Part shown: positions 54,448-64,000 of the stretch, one piece after another
Layout of the letters: each line of letters opens with the position of its first letter
Position numbering within the stretch: the stretch's first letter is position 1
From: Actinernus sp. WN-2022
Lineage: Eukaryota > Cnidaria > Anthozoa > Actiniaria > Actinernidae
DNA length: 64,000 bases
Assembly (NCBI GenBank): GCA_030867875.1
Contig: JAOWCC010001501.1
Location: 26,285,036 to 26,349,035 of the forward strand
Direction: 5' to 3'
The notes under the pieces: model-generated
What the model saw: the letters and a program-made list of their open reading frames with translations, nothing else
What the model was told of the DNA's origin: nothing
Databases searched by the model: none
Translations under genes and position numbers: made by a program

Positions 54448-55388
54448 TTAAATGAACGAAAATCGTTCATTAATACCGTGAGGTGACAAAGTTCCTAATT
54501 TGAAAATAAAGTTCTGTTCTTTGCGTTTGCGAGTGTCGGTAGTACCTTGATGCAGAGAAATGCCGCATACGGTGATGTGATTAATGCAATGACCAGGAAG
54601 GTTAAAGTGACGAGCTACAGGTTTGGCGAGATCCTTGCTGTTAGTTCTAACATCTAGCAAGTGTTCGCGGAATCGATCTCCTAATCTTCGCCCTGTTTCT
54701 CCGATGTAGAGTTTGTTACAAAGTGTGCAGGTGATACAATAAATGACATTACTGGCAGTACAATCAAAATGGTCAGTGACTTTAAGAGAGCCTTTCGGTC
54801 CTGAAATAAATGTCGTAGGTTTAGTATAAGCACAAGTATTGCATCGTGTCCTAGAACATTTAAAAGTGCCTGGTTGAAGATCAGGTTGTAGTGATCCTTT
54901 GACTAGGGAATCACGGAGATTCTTGTCACGTTTGAAAGAAATGAGAGGAGGTTGCGGGAAGATAGAGGCGGTCTCTGGATCACTCTGTAAAATCTTAAAG
55001 TTCCTCTGGATAATTTTCTTGATAGACAGATTAGACGGATGGTAAGTCAATGGAAACGGAATCCTATCTTCGGTCTTCGGTTTGGACGGTAGCAGAGCCG
55101 TTCTTCTGTCGATGTCACGGGCGCGGTCCAATGCAGTTGTCACAACAGCGTTAGGATAACCGCGCTCAACAAAGAACTGGTGCATCTCCTCGGACTTTGA
55201 ATTAAAGTCGGATTCATCGCTGCACAAACGGCGAAGCCTAAGGAATTGGGAATATGGGATAGAGGTTTTAACATGTGTAGGATGAGAAGATGAAAACAAT
55301 AAATAACTGTGCGAATCAGTTGGCTTGTAATGAACAGTAGTGGTTAGACTATTGCCGCAAACAGAAACAGTAGTGGTTAGACTATTGC
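54448..55388 (-). pseudogene. PLE RT C-terminus and GIY-YIG domain, inverted arm
   Basis: A single open frame from VSVSGNSLTTTVHYKPTDS to the natural stop (NERFSFI). It includes a CSRTRCNTC finger, the GIY-YIG core VIYCITCTLCNKLYIGETG, RRLGDRFREHL, ARHFNLPGH and RKRKEQNFIFKLGTL. GIY-YIG in PLEs is the endonuclease that provides the primer for reverse transcription. The RT catalytic motifs are absent because of the 5' truncation. Confidence 0.9.
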
Positions 55389-57826
55389 CGCTAACAGAAA
55401 CATTTTCTAGAAGTATTATGAGATCTACCATTAGAGCTATGTCGTCTCAACGCGAGGAACTTGACCGCAATATTCTAAGTTGCCGCTCTGAACTCGTAAG
55501 TAACTGCCCTACTGTTTTAGTTAATTCTATACGCGTTAAGATTCAGGAACTTAACTCTAGGCTCTTTAACTATTTAGCAGAAACTAAGACTCAGAAACTC
55601 AATCAACTTGTCGGCCCTCCATCCGTTACTGTGCAGCCAGAAGTTCCACGTAACACAGTTGTCACTATTCCTGACAATTTACCTCTTTCCGACACTGAGA
55701 AATCGATTCTCAGCAAGGGCTTAAACTTTGTACCTATCGCTAAAAGACCCGACGAATTTGCTGCTAAACAGGATTCTGAGAGGTTTCTCCGTCGCGTTCA
55801 ACTTAAGGCTTTTTTTCACGACCAGCAAGACAGAGACGAATTCGAATCGCTCAATACTCGTAAATCTTATTGGATACCTCCTGAAGGCCAATTCGCTTCA
55901 GTAGACCTTTTCGTTAGAAAATGTCGTCGGGACATTCAAAACCTTAATTTTAATCAGGCCATTAAGATTTCTAACTTGACTACAGGGGAACGCCTATCAC
56001 TTAAAACTCTTCGCAATCGTAAAGATGTGGTAATCAAACCAGCCGACAAAGGCGGTGCCGTAGTTGTTTGGCGCACCGATCTTTACAAGCAGGAAGCTTT
56101 TCGGCAACTCGCCGACACTAATTTTTACACTACGGTCAAAAAGATCTCACTCCGGCTAATCAAAAGCTTGTCAAGGAGACCATTAATGCTTTAATTTCTA
56201 AACAGGAACTCCCGCATACTGCTAGTAACCTTATCGTTACTACTCCTAGGACTTCACACATATACTTTTTGCCTAAGATCCACAAAGCTAACAATCCCGG
56301 CCGCCCTATTGTTTCTGCTTGTAGTTGTCCTACTGAATTAATTTCTAGTTACCTGGATAAGCAGATGGCTCCTTTCGTACAGTCTTTACCTTCCTACATT
56401 AAGGACACTAACCATGCACTCCAGATTTTTGACCAGTTTACATTTCATACCGACAATAAGCTCCTATTCACAATGGACGTTAAGTCTCTGTACACTGTCA
56501 TACCCAATGACGAGGGACTTAAAGCACTTAAACACTTTTTTGACCGCCGAACTATCCTGGAACCTAGCACCGAAACTCTAATTCGTTTAGCCGAGCTCGT
56601 TCTTACTCTCAATTGCTTTTCATTTTCTGGTGAATTTTACAAGCAGACTAAAGGCGTAGCTATGGGCACGAAAATGGGCCCCAGTTATGCTAACCTTTTT
56701 GTTGGTTATGTAGAGGAACAAATTTTTGATCAGTACAACGGTCCTACGCCTGATTTTTTTCGGTCGATACATGATGACTGCATCGGTGCAACTTCTTCTA
56801 GTAAACGGGATCTAGAACGGTTTATTGATTTCGTTAACAACTTTCATCCGGCTCTCGACTTCACATGGGAGATTTCAGATGTTTCTATCACTTTTTTGGA
56901 TGTCAATGTTTCTGTTAGCGGCAATAGTCTAACCACTACTGTTCATTACAAGCCAACTGATTCGCACAGTTATTTATTGTTTTCATCTTCTCATCCTACA
57001 CATGTTAAAACCTCTATCCCATATTCCCAATTCCTTAGGCTTCGCCGTTTGTGCAGCGATGAATCCGACTTTAATTCAAAGTCCGAGGAGATGCACCAGT
57101 TCTTTGTCGAGCGCGGTTATCCTAACGCTGTTGTGACAACTGCATTGGACCGCGCCCGTGACATCGACAGAAGAACGGCTCTGCTACCGTCCAAACCGAA
57201 GACCGAAGATAGGATTCCGTTTCCATTGACTTACCATCCGTCTAATCTGTCTATCAAGAAAATTATCCAGAAGAACTTTAAGATTTTACAGAGTGATCCA
57301 GAGACCGCCTCTATCTTCCCGCAACCTCCTCATTTCTTTCAAACGTGACAAGAATCTCCGTGATTCCCTAGTCAAAGGATCACTACAACCTGATCTTCAA
57401 CCAGGCACTTTTAAATGTTCTAGGACACGATGCAATACTTGTGCTTATACTAAACCTACGACATTTATTTCAGGACCGAAAGGCTCTCTTAAAGTCACTG
57501 ACCATTTTGATTGTACTGCCAGTAATGTCATTTATTGTATCACCTGCACACTTTGTAACAAACTCTACATCGGAGAAACAGGGCGAAGATTAGGAGATCG
57601 ATTCCGCGAACACTTGCTAGATGTTAGAACTAACAGCAAGGATCTCGCCAAACCTGTAGCTCGTCACTTTAACCTTCCTGGTCATTGCATTAATCACATC
57701 ACCGTATGCGGCATTTCTCTGCATCAAGGTACTACCGACACTCGCAAACGCAAAGAACAGAACTTTATTTTCAAATTAGGAACTTTGTCACCTCACGGTA
57801 TTAATGAACGATTTTCGTTCATTTAA
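55389..57826 (+). pseudogene. PLE reverse transcriptase and GIY-YIG gene, copy 2
   Basis: Open segments 55389-56194, 56200-57348 and 57320-57826. They contain SRSIMRSTIRAMSS, KPADKGGAVVVW, FLPKIHKANNPGRPIV, motif A FTMDVKSLYTV, motif B GVAMGTKMGPSYANLF, motif C RSIHDDCIG, ITFLDVNVSV, the CSRTRCNTC finger and a complete GIY-YIG ending NERFSFI. Compared with copy 1, one A is missing in an A-run at about 56147 and CT is missing at about 57330. Those two small indels are the only visible lesions apart from the 5' truncation. Confidence 0.92.
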
Positions 57827-57914
57827 TTTCAGAATTCACGTATTCACTCAGACTTAGATCAGCATGTTTCCTTAGTTTACTCATCAACACTTCCTGTTAC
57901 AAATATTACTATTA

Positions 57915-58960
57915 ACAAGAGCCCATCTGGGCTTTCACTCGGGCCACATGAGATTGAAGATGAAATACACTTTCATTTGAATTCCTCTTAGTATCAAGTC
58001 GCGCTTTAATTCGCCAGTGAGAACGTCAAAAAAACAGACTGGTCTATTAATCGCTTTTATGGCATGACTATGATAACGCAGGATTCGAACAACAGAATAC
58101 TGGCAATTCAAGTGTATAAATGCAATACAATGACATATTCAGACTTTGAATTTGATTGAAAATAGATCAAAAACTCGGGGAAATGTCCGGCTAAAACTGT
58201 ATGAATAAATAGCAAGAAAAAAAATTGTAATTCCTATAAATGAGAAAGCTCTTCTATTAAGCCGCTTCTCATATACACAGACTGTTTCACAAAAAACATT
58301 TGCGCTTATCGACACAAGAATTCAGTTGACCTTTCAAATAATTTATTCTGAGGTACGCATACTCTAAATCACAGATGTTAAATAAAGCGATAATTAGAAG
58401 AAAAAGTACATTAACAGACAAACTGAGAGGAAATTTGTTCGCCCACGATGGAATAGATTTCTGACAATGACTCATTGAAAGTGATATCTCCTTGTCTCGC
58501 CTAGTCTGAGAGCTTTGAACTTTCTTATCTGAGCGCGCCTGACGAGATCTAACCTTTGATGATAATTCGATACCCGTTGATATCCAAACGTGTTTGGATA
58601 TTGTATTTCGCTTATTACGTTTCTAAATGTACATTGGATCTATCCAAACAGCGCTGATCGAATGTATTACGGCTCCTGGTTGTTCAGGTATTTTTTATGG
58701 TCAACAAGAGCGCCAGTTGAAATATCCTGAGCCTGTTGGAAGGCTTTCGCCCTCGCGGGTCGACCATTTTGATTTACTGTATTAAATTCTGTAAATACAT
58801 TAACCTGGCGATTGTTGCGTGACCAGCACAGTGCAATCTGATTGGTGTGAATTTGACCTTTAACGCATGCGCAGAACCCGTCCGACATGAAATAAAAAAA
58901 TGAAAATAATAATAACGACTTGCATTTTAAGACTCGGCGCTGCCACAGGCAGCCCGAGTA
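57915..58960 (+). mobile_element. Helentron-like element, copy 2, in the PLE 3' region
   Basis: It starts ACAAGAGCCCATCTGGGC and ends CTGCCACAGGCAGCCCGAGTA. The inverted PLE arm gives the uninterrupted sequence TACTATTAGCATTTC, so insertion occurred within TACTAT/TAGCATT. Depending on alignment there is an ATTA duplication or no duplication with insertion between T and T, the latter being the Helentron mode. The interior is AT-rich with a TTCTGACAATGA segment and a block shared with copy 3. No Rep/helicase is encoded. Confidence 0.72.
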
Positions 58961-59099
58961 ATTAGCATTTCTATTGTTGGCGCACTTTTCTTTGATCACA
59001 ATTGATCCGAGCACATGTTTTCTCATAGGTAATCATGCATTGGCGCAATTTCCTTTGATCCCAATTGATCCGAGTACATGTTTCCTCAGCGGTAATCAT

Positions 59100-60274
59100 T
59101 TAGCTGCTTCCTCTCGCTTCATTCATGATTAAATACTAATATAAACACGGAATTAATTGTGATTAGTGTGTTAAGTCGCTGCAAAATTAAACGAATACCG
59201 TAAACTAAAAAAGTAACCAACTCGTTACTTACGGATTTAGTTGTCATAAGGGACTGCTACTATCAAGAGTCGTTACTTAATGGGGGAATCGTTACTTCGA
59301 TGTTGATTTTAAAAGCGTGGACTATGGAGTATTGGCCTTTTATTGAAATCGTAACTAACGGCCTGAAAACGGCCCGTTTCTCCTTTCTTACCATGTTGTT
59401 AAATGTAGCGTTCGCGTTCTGAATTCAGTGTTTGTATTCTTAGTTTACTGGTTAATCCCGAAGCTTTCTTTTTGTGAAGCGGATTTTTTTGGGGGGAATC
59501 GCTACTTTCAGCTGTCGCTGTTCGGAGGGTCGACACTCTTGAGATTTGAGTGATCAGAAACCATAAACTATTATTGTACTTTATGCTTTGTATTTTGTTT
59601 CGATAGCTTTTTGTTGTTTTTGTTTTGTAGATTTTGAAGCACTGTAGGTGATCGGGGAGTATTGACAGCGCGCTTCCGTCCACAGTTCGTCTTCTCAATC
59701 CCCGGTCTCAACTTTGATGGGCATTTCTAACCCCTTTTAGTTAAAATCCCATAAGGCTTGGACAAAAGGCATTTGATGAATGTGGTCACTCCGTGACCAA
59801 TTTCTTTGTTCCCGGGGTAGAAAAATGTGCTGCATGCGGCTCCTCATGGGCGGACTCTTTATTGCTACCGCAGCGATCGAGCCTGAAGCGAACGAGCAAG
59901 GCATCAGTTCTAATCTGTAAGCGGGTCCAAATCTCGATTTCCTTTTGTACCACAATGCATCACTTCTATTGTCTTTTTTTACCACACTGCTTTGCACGGA
60001 TCTGATCCTCACGTGACATTACACGAGGTGGAATCTGCATTGTTGAGCTAACTACGTTCAACATTTCTTTAATGCATTTCTTGTGTATGCGATTCTTGTG
60101 TAATCATGAATTTGTTGAAGTGTAGACTTGTAGACGAACTCTTTCTAACTCTGTGAGCTATCAGTTTCCAAAGAACAGGATCTCTCCTGTGGCTCCTCCT
60201 GTTATCAAGATGGTGAGCAGCAAATAATTTTCTTCTATTGGCTTCGATAAAGTCAAACAGCCGGTTCAAAATAC
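59100..60274. other. Non-coding stretch, no gene seen
   Basis: Frames at 59399-59698 and 59737-60012 (minus) lack recognised domains. GTTACTTA-type words repeat near 59210-59300. Nothing else is supported. Confidence 0.4.
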
Positions 60275-62008
60275 AACAAGAGCCCATCTGGGCTTACACT
60301 CGGGCCACATGAGATTGAAGATCAAATACACTTTCATTTGAAATCCTCTTAGTAATAACCAAAGTGAAGAATTATTAGCTGAATTTAGCAGTCTTTAGGA
60401 GTGGCCGGTAGTATATATGTAATTTAATATTTTTATTTTTCTCGTATGTTGACCTTTTAATTGAAACACTCTACTTATTCGTTGAACAAACTGCATTTGA
60501 GCAGGCATATATTCATTGTTTTGAACCCGATAATTAACCGTACTACCGTACTTCATGGTCCCTTTCTTTAGTAGTGGGTTGTCGGTCAGGTGATTGTAAA
60601 CTCTCGTCATTTAGCACAGAAAATGTATTCTGATGAATAGGGATCGGGTTGTCATGTAAGAAAGATGGCTCTTGAACAAACTGATTCGTTGCAAAAGCTT
60701 TAGTAGGTTGGGTAGTCTCGGAACACTGGAGACCTTGGTCTTTCATTGTCTTCTTTTTTGTATTCTTGATTTTTTAAGTTTGAAAGTCGGATCTCAGCTT
60801 TAGTATAAATATCCGCTTTCAACTCGCCATTTTCAACTTCTAGGTCAATAATATGTGATGACAGCATCTTGATTTCGGTCTTGTATATATTATCTTGCTG
60901 CACTAATTTGTCTTCCAAATGACTGAGTTTCGTTTTGATGTGACGAGAGTAAGAATTCATTACGCATACAGTTAGGTCAGCCTCCATGTTACAAATCAAG
61001 GTCATTAAATCAGCGAGAGAGTTCTTATTGCGGGCTAACAAATATCCTCGTGAAGAATCTCAAGAATTCCGTCTCTTCCGGTTTGAATTTGACTCATGTG
61101 TATGTTGCTTTTGGAGTTTCGAGGATATGTTGATACAAAACTACAGGCTCTTGGGGTTTTTCATTGACTTGTGAACGTGCAGGCTCTGTAACTTGTTTTG
61201 TTTTCTTAGTATAACATAAAGTGTTAAACATGTTCATGTTCTCAAGCATGTCGCGCGTGACCTCTGTTTCTTCATTCATTAAGTGCTCTACTTTCATCTG
61301 TAATCTGGGAAACTCTATCTTTGCCCATGCCTTGCATGGCACATAACTATTCCTGTTGTTAAGTAGACGTGGATGATTATAAGTAAAATCCTTCGACAGC
61401 TTGTACCGTTTCCGCTAGGTCAATATCCTCGCTGGAACGAAATAACTTGATCTCGATACTCTCTGATCCAACTTACGGTTAATGTAAATCTCTGACAGTT
61501 TTTAAGAGACTCATAACATTGGTCTTGAAGTGCCTTCACCCAAAATAAGATGTTCTCCTCAGATGTTTTAAATGCAGCATAGCGAGCCGATGGCTTATAG
61601 ATTCCAATATATATTTCTTTGGCTTCAGGTCATCGTACGTGTCGTATATAAAATCACTGGCCATCTGGGTAAAAAACGCGGTCCTTCGGCTCCGACAATA
61701 GCTCCAGTTGAAATATCCCGAGCCTGTTGGAAGGCTTTCGCACGAGTGAAGTTAAATAAAACATTAAACTGGCTTACATTTGAGAGATTAGAGAGAAAGT
61801 TCCTCGCGGGTCTTCTGCCATCTTGCTTTACTGTATTAAATTCTGTAAATAAATTAACCTGGCGATTGTTGCGTGACCAGCACAGTGCAATCTGATTGGT
61901 GTGAATTTGACCTTTAACGCATGCGCAGACATTTTGCGACACCCAACTAAAAAAAAAAAGAACGGCTTGCATTTTAAGACTCGGTGCTGCCACAGGCAGC
62001 CCGAGTAA
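60275..62008 (+). mobile_element. Helentron-like element, copy 3, with a captured gene fragment
   Basis: Both termini match copy 2: AACAAGAGCCCATCTGGGC at the left, CTGCCACAGGCAGCCCGAGTA at the right. It is about 690 bp longer than copy 2. The extra interior (about 60370-61700) carries an eroded minus-strand coding region that the other copies lack. The block GTTGAAATATC(C/T)(C/T)GAGCCTGTTGG to the right end is shared with copy 2. Confidence 0.7.
60543..61342 (-). pseudogene. Unrecognised coiled-coil gene fragment inside the Helentron
   Basis: Three consecutive minus-strand pieces (61094-61342, 60700-61041, 60543-60746) seem to be one eroded protein: EFPRLQMKVEHLMNEETEVT, then LADLMTLICNMEADLTVCVM and a heptad-rich LEDKLVQQDNIYKTEIKMLS segment, then a polar tail. 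An upstream piece near 61660 reads MASDFIYDTYDDLKPKKYIL. No family is recognised. It may be a host gene or another element's ORF1 captured by the Helentron. Confidence 0.35.
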
Positions 62009-62089
62009 TTAGCATTTACAATTACATTCTCAATTACAGTTAATTTCCGGTGTTTAAACGTCACCGGGGAGAACAGTAGTTTGTTGTGC

Positions 62090-62815
62090 CGGAAATCTTA
62101 AGAAAATGTTGGGAATACCGTAGGCTCAGGGAATTTACCGGGAGATCGTTGATATGTCGGGACAAAATGAAAATAAATCGCGACAACTTTTGAAATACAC
62201 ACCACAGCTCAAACATGATTCAGTCGCACGATAGCCCCAAAACTACAAAATATAATATCTAACACCTTGGCATTTTTATCACTCAGTAATATAATTTTCC
62301 TGCCAAAGTGCTACTGTAGGTTCTCTTCTAATACACTTCCTTAACTGAGCGGAGCAGCATTCACTACCTGTTAGGTATACTAGTAATAGTTTAATAGTTT
62401 GATTATGCCGATATTGTTTGGGGCGACAAGAATAATGATACGTTAATGGCTCACTTACAACTATTACAGAACAGAGCCGCAAAAGTTATACTAGATAGGC
62501 CTAAGTTTAGTTCCGCTACTGAGGCGCTTAGCCTCCTTGATTTGAAACCTCTCGCAATGCGCGAGAAGTGTATTAGAAGAGAATCTACAGTAGCTCTTTG
62601 GCAGGAAAAATATATTACTGGATAACAAATGTCAAGCCAGGTGAACCTTTGTGTACATGTACATGGGGCTATCTTGCCTGAAGCCTGTTTGAGCTGTAGT
62701 GTATTTTCTCAAAAGTTGTCCCGGTTTAATTCAGTTTGTCCCGATATATCAATAATTTCTCGGTAAATTCCCTGAATCTACCATGCAATTCCCAACATGT
62801 TCTTTGGATTCCCTG
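62090..62815. repeat. Inverted duplication of a LINE 3' end
   Basis: The left arm (about 62090-62340) is the diverged reverse complement of the right arm (62562-62815): TGTTGGGAAT/ATTCCCAACA, CAGGGAATTTACCG, GACAACTTTTGA, CAGCTCAAAC and GATAGCCCC all pair. The right arm is the end of the LINE ORF plus its 3' UTR, so the left arm is a second copy in opposite orientation. Confidence 0.8.
62398..62625 (+). pseudogene. LINE RT C-terminal fragment
   Basis: The plus strand reads FDYADIVWGDKNNDTL, LQLLQNRAAKVILDRP, ATEALSLLDLKPLAMR and ends WQEKYITG-stop. The 'DYAD/CVVWG...LQ.LQNRAA..I' pattern is the post-RT region of CR1/RTE-type ORF2. It starts without the catalytic part. Confidence 0.75.
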
Positions 62816-63042
62816 AGCAAAAAACTGCTGTTTTCCGGAAACAGGCATGTGTATATTGGAGTCAGATGAAGCGTAAACACAGAATGTTTGACCTGTTCTT
62901 CGTCTTTCCCAACTTCCTTCGTACCGAAGGTCAAATATTTGTAACAGACAAGGAAGATGATTGGTTGATTTTGACAGATGACATGTCAGACGACACTGCA
63001 AATGATTTAAAATTTGGGGGCGTAAGAAAAAAAAAAGGGGAT

Positions 63043-63119
63043 TCGCTGCAAGCGCTCCTTTCCCTTTCCTCTCCCCATTCCTCTTCCCCTCTCCCCCTGC
63101 GCTTGCTACGAAGGCTACA
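63043..63119 (-). mobile_element. Diverged relative of the 75-bp TAGCCTG MITE
   Basis: On the minus strand it begins TAGCCTTCGTAGCAAGCGC, passes through a G-rich core (GGGGGAGAGGGGAAGAGG) and ends GCGCTTGCAGCGAATC. Size and layout match the element at 41242-41316. The 9-bp flanks no longer match, which suggests an old copy. Confidence 0.55.
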
Positions 63120-63258
63120 GGTATCTTAACAATTAGATAGAGATCTTTATAGGTATCTTAACAATTGCTCCTGAGCCGAGATCTTCATAGGTATTTTAAC
63201 AATTGTCCCTGAGCCGAGATCTTTATAGGTATTTTAACAATTGCCCCTGAGCCGAGAT
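63119..63258 (+). repeat. ~43-bp tandem repeat, about 3.5 units
   Basis: AGGTAT(C/T)TTAACAATTG followed by (C/T)CCCTGAGCCGAGATCTT. The first unit is diverged (AGATAGAGATC). Confidence 0.9.
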
Positions 63259-63361
63259 AAAAAACGGTTTCTCAGTTTTTTTATGCGTTTTGTTCTTGAG
63301 ATACTGTCATGTTTCTTTCTTCAACCCCTAAAAAAGGTGTTCCGGTGTACCAGCGATTTCA

Positions 63362-63420
63362 CCCCCCCCCCCCCTCCCCGTGAATTCGCCCCCTCTAGCG
63401 ACCCCCCCCCCCCCCCCCCC
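63362..63420 (-). repeat. C tracts
   Basis: Runs of 13 C (63362-63374) and 19 C (63402-63420) with C-rich sequence between and after. G-rich on the minus strand. Confidence 0.9.
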
Positions 63421-63612
63421 TACCCTCCCCCAACCTTTTAAAAGGTTATGAATACATGTTTTCCTTCTTTTATTACTGTAATGTATTGGACGTGGAGAAT
63501 AGTAATGCCAAAGGTATCAGTAATGTGTATAAAGGCATGCAATTTAATTTTATTTTAAAATTCACTCTTCACTTTTCTTCGACAAAATTCGTGTTGGTAG
63601 CTACGGTAAACG

Positions 63613-63658
63613 TAGCCTGATTTTCAGACAGTAAGAGTACCGTCTGAAAATCAGGCTA
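63613..63658. mobile_element. 46-bp foldback MITE with 9-bp flanking repeats
   Basis: TAGCCTGATTTTCAGAC (63613-63629) and its perfect complement GTCTGAAAATCAGGCTA (63642-63658) enclose a 12-base loop. The flanks CGGTAAACG (63604-63612) and CAGTAAACG (63659-63667) match at 8 of 9. It shares the TAGCCTG start with the 36477 and 41242 elements. Confidence 0.75.
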
Positions 63659-63667
63659 CAGTAAACG

Positions 63668-64000
63668 CTGCAATATTCATTCGCGCGAGCAGTGCAACAT
63701 ACAATCTTCGTCAATATTCGAATGATTAGTTGTTCGTATTTCTTGCCTGAAGCCAACATGTAGATTATGTAATTATTGTGGATACTTAAAGGTTTTGATA
63801 ATCCGTTTATCCGCCTACTTTGAAAAGAATAAAGGAAGTGTTACCGGCTCGCGTGAAAACTTCCTGAATAAACAAGCTAAATTAACTAATTAAGATCTAA
63901 AACGGCGGGAAATTTTAAAACTTAGCTTGTAGCGAGTGGAACTCATATTTGGAAACAACTGCCAAATAGCCTGATGATTTTTACATGCATGAAAACCATA
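63668..64000. other. Non-coding end of window
   Basis: AT-rich sequence with no recognised gene or repeat. Confidence 0.4.

Larger units (their letters stand above)
53906..59098. mobile_element. Head-to-head composite of two 5'-truncated PLE copies
   Basis: The minus-oriented arm (53906-55388) has the C-terminal RT end, GIY-YIG domain and pLTR-type 3' region with a hammerhead-like motif. The plus-oriented arm (55389-59098) has most of RT plus GIY-YIG and the 3' region, the latter split by Helentron copy 2. The heads meet at about 55388, where the minus arm carries a 30-bp tandem duplication (GTAGTGGTTAGACTATTGCC). PLEs are known for such partial inverted arrangements. Confidence 0.88.

Overview
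This is a gene-poor, AT-rich eukaryotic window made almost entirely of transposable elements and tandem repeats. The mix suggests a metazoan, and most likely an anthozoan cnidarian such as a coral: several APE-type non-LTR retrotransposons, Penelope-like elements (PLEs) with GIY-YIG domains and hammerhead-like motifs, a cnidarian-style tyrosine recombinase, a Merlin transposase, Helentron-like elements and many foldback MITEs. The organism call is inference from repeat content. No intact host gene was recognised. There is one 100-base assembly gap (17004-17103).

Layout. 1-7300: ACTGACA repeats, a three-unit diverged repeat, Helentron-like copy 1, a LINE tail, a fragment of a transposon-type HTH gene and a diverged 0.9-kb duplication. 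7325-15450: a nearly full-length LINE on the minus strand (coiled-coil ORF1, SGNH ORF, APE endonuclease, RT). It is split by a 1.9-kb foldback element at a duplicated TTAA whose removal restores the RT frame. 15.5-25.4 kb: two more LINE fragments, one split by an inverted-repeat insertion, then a tyrosine recombinase gene split by a 1.95-kb foldback element that itself carries a LINE tail. 25.4-26.5 kb: minisatellites. 26.9-30.1 kb: a frameshifted LINE with PHD-like, endonuclease and RT parts. 30.2-31.5 kb: an inverted-repeat element with tRNA-like sequences inside both arms. 31.8-34.5 kb: PLE copy 1 with a hammerhead-like motif. 35.1-35.9 kb: a broken Merlin transposase.

36.5-40.5 kb is a 4-kb element with 141-bp inverted repeats and 9-bp flanking repeats. 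It shares its TAGCCTG ends with very short foldback insertions at 36211, 41242 and 63613. 41-50 kb is mostly non-coding, with nested MITEs, minisatellites and a recombinase-like exon. 50.8-53.3 kb is another broken LINE. 53.9-59.1 kb is a head-to-head PLE composite with Helentron copy 2 inserted in its 3' region; the composite's other arm preserves the empty site. 60.3-62.0 kb is Helentron copy 3, carrying an unrecognised coiled-coil gene fragment. The window ends with an inverted LINE tail, a 43-bp tandem repeat, C-tracts and the 46-bp MITE.

The genes do not form a cellular pathway. They are autonomous or dead mobile-element genes, and the nesting gives a relative insertion order. The most interesting material is the nested, internally controlled insertions: empty sites, exact target duplications and frame restoration.
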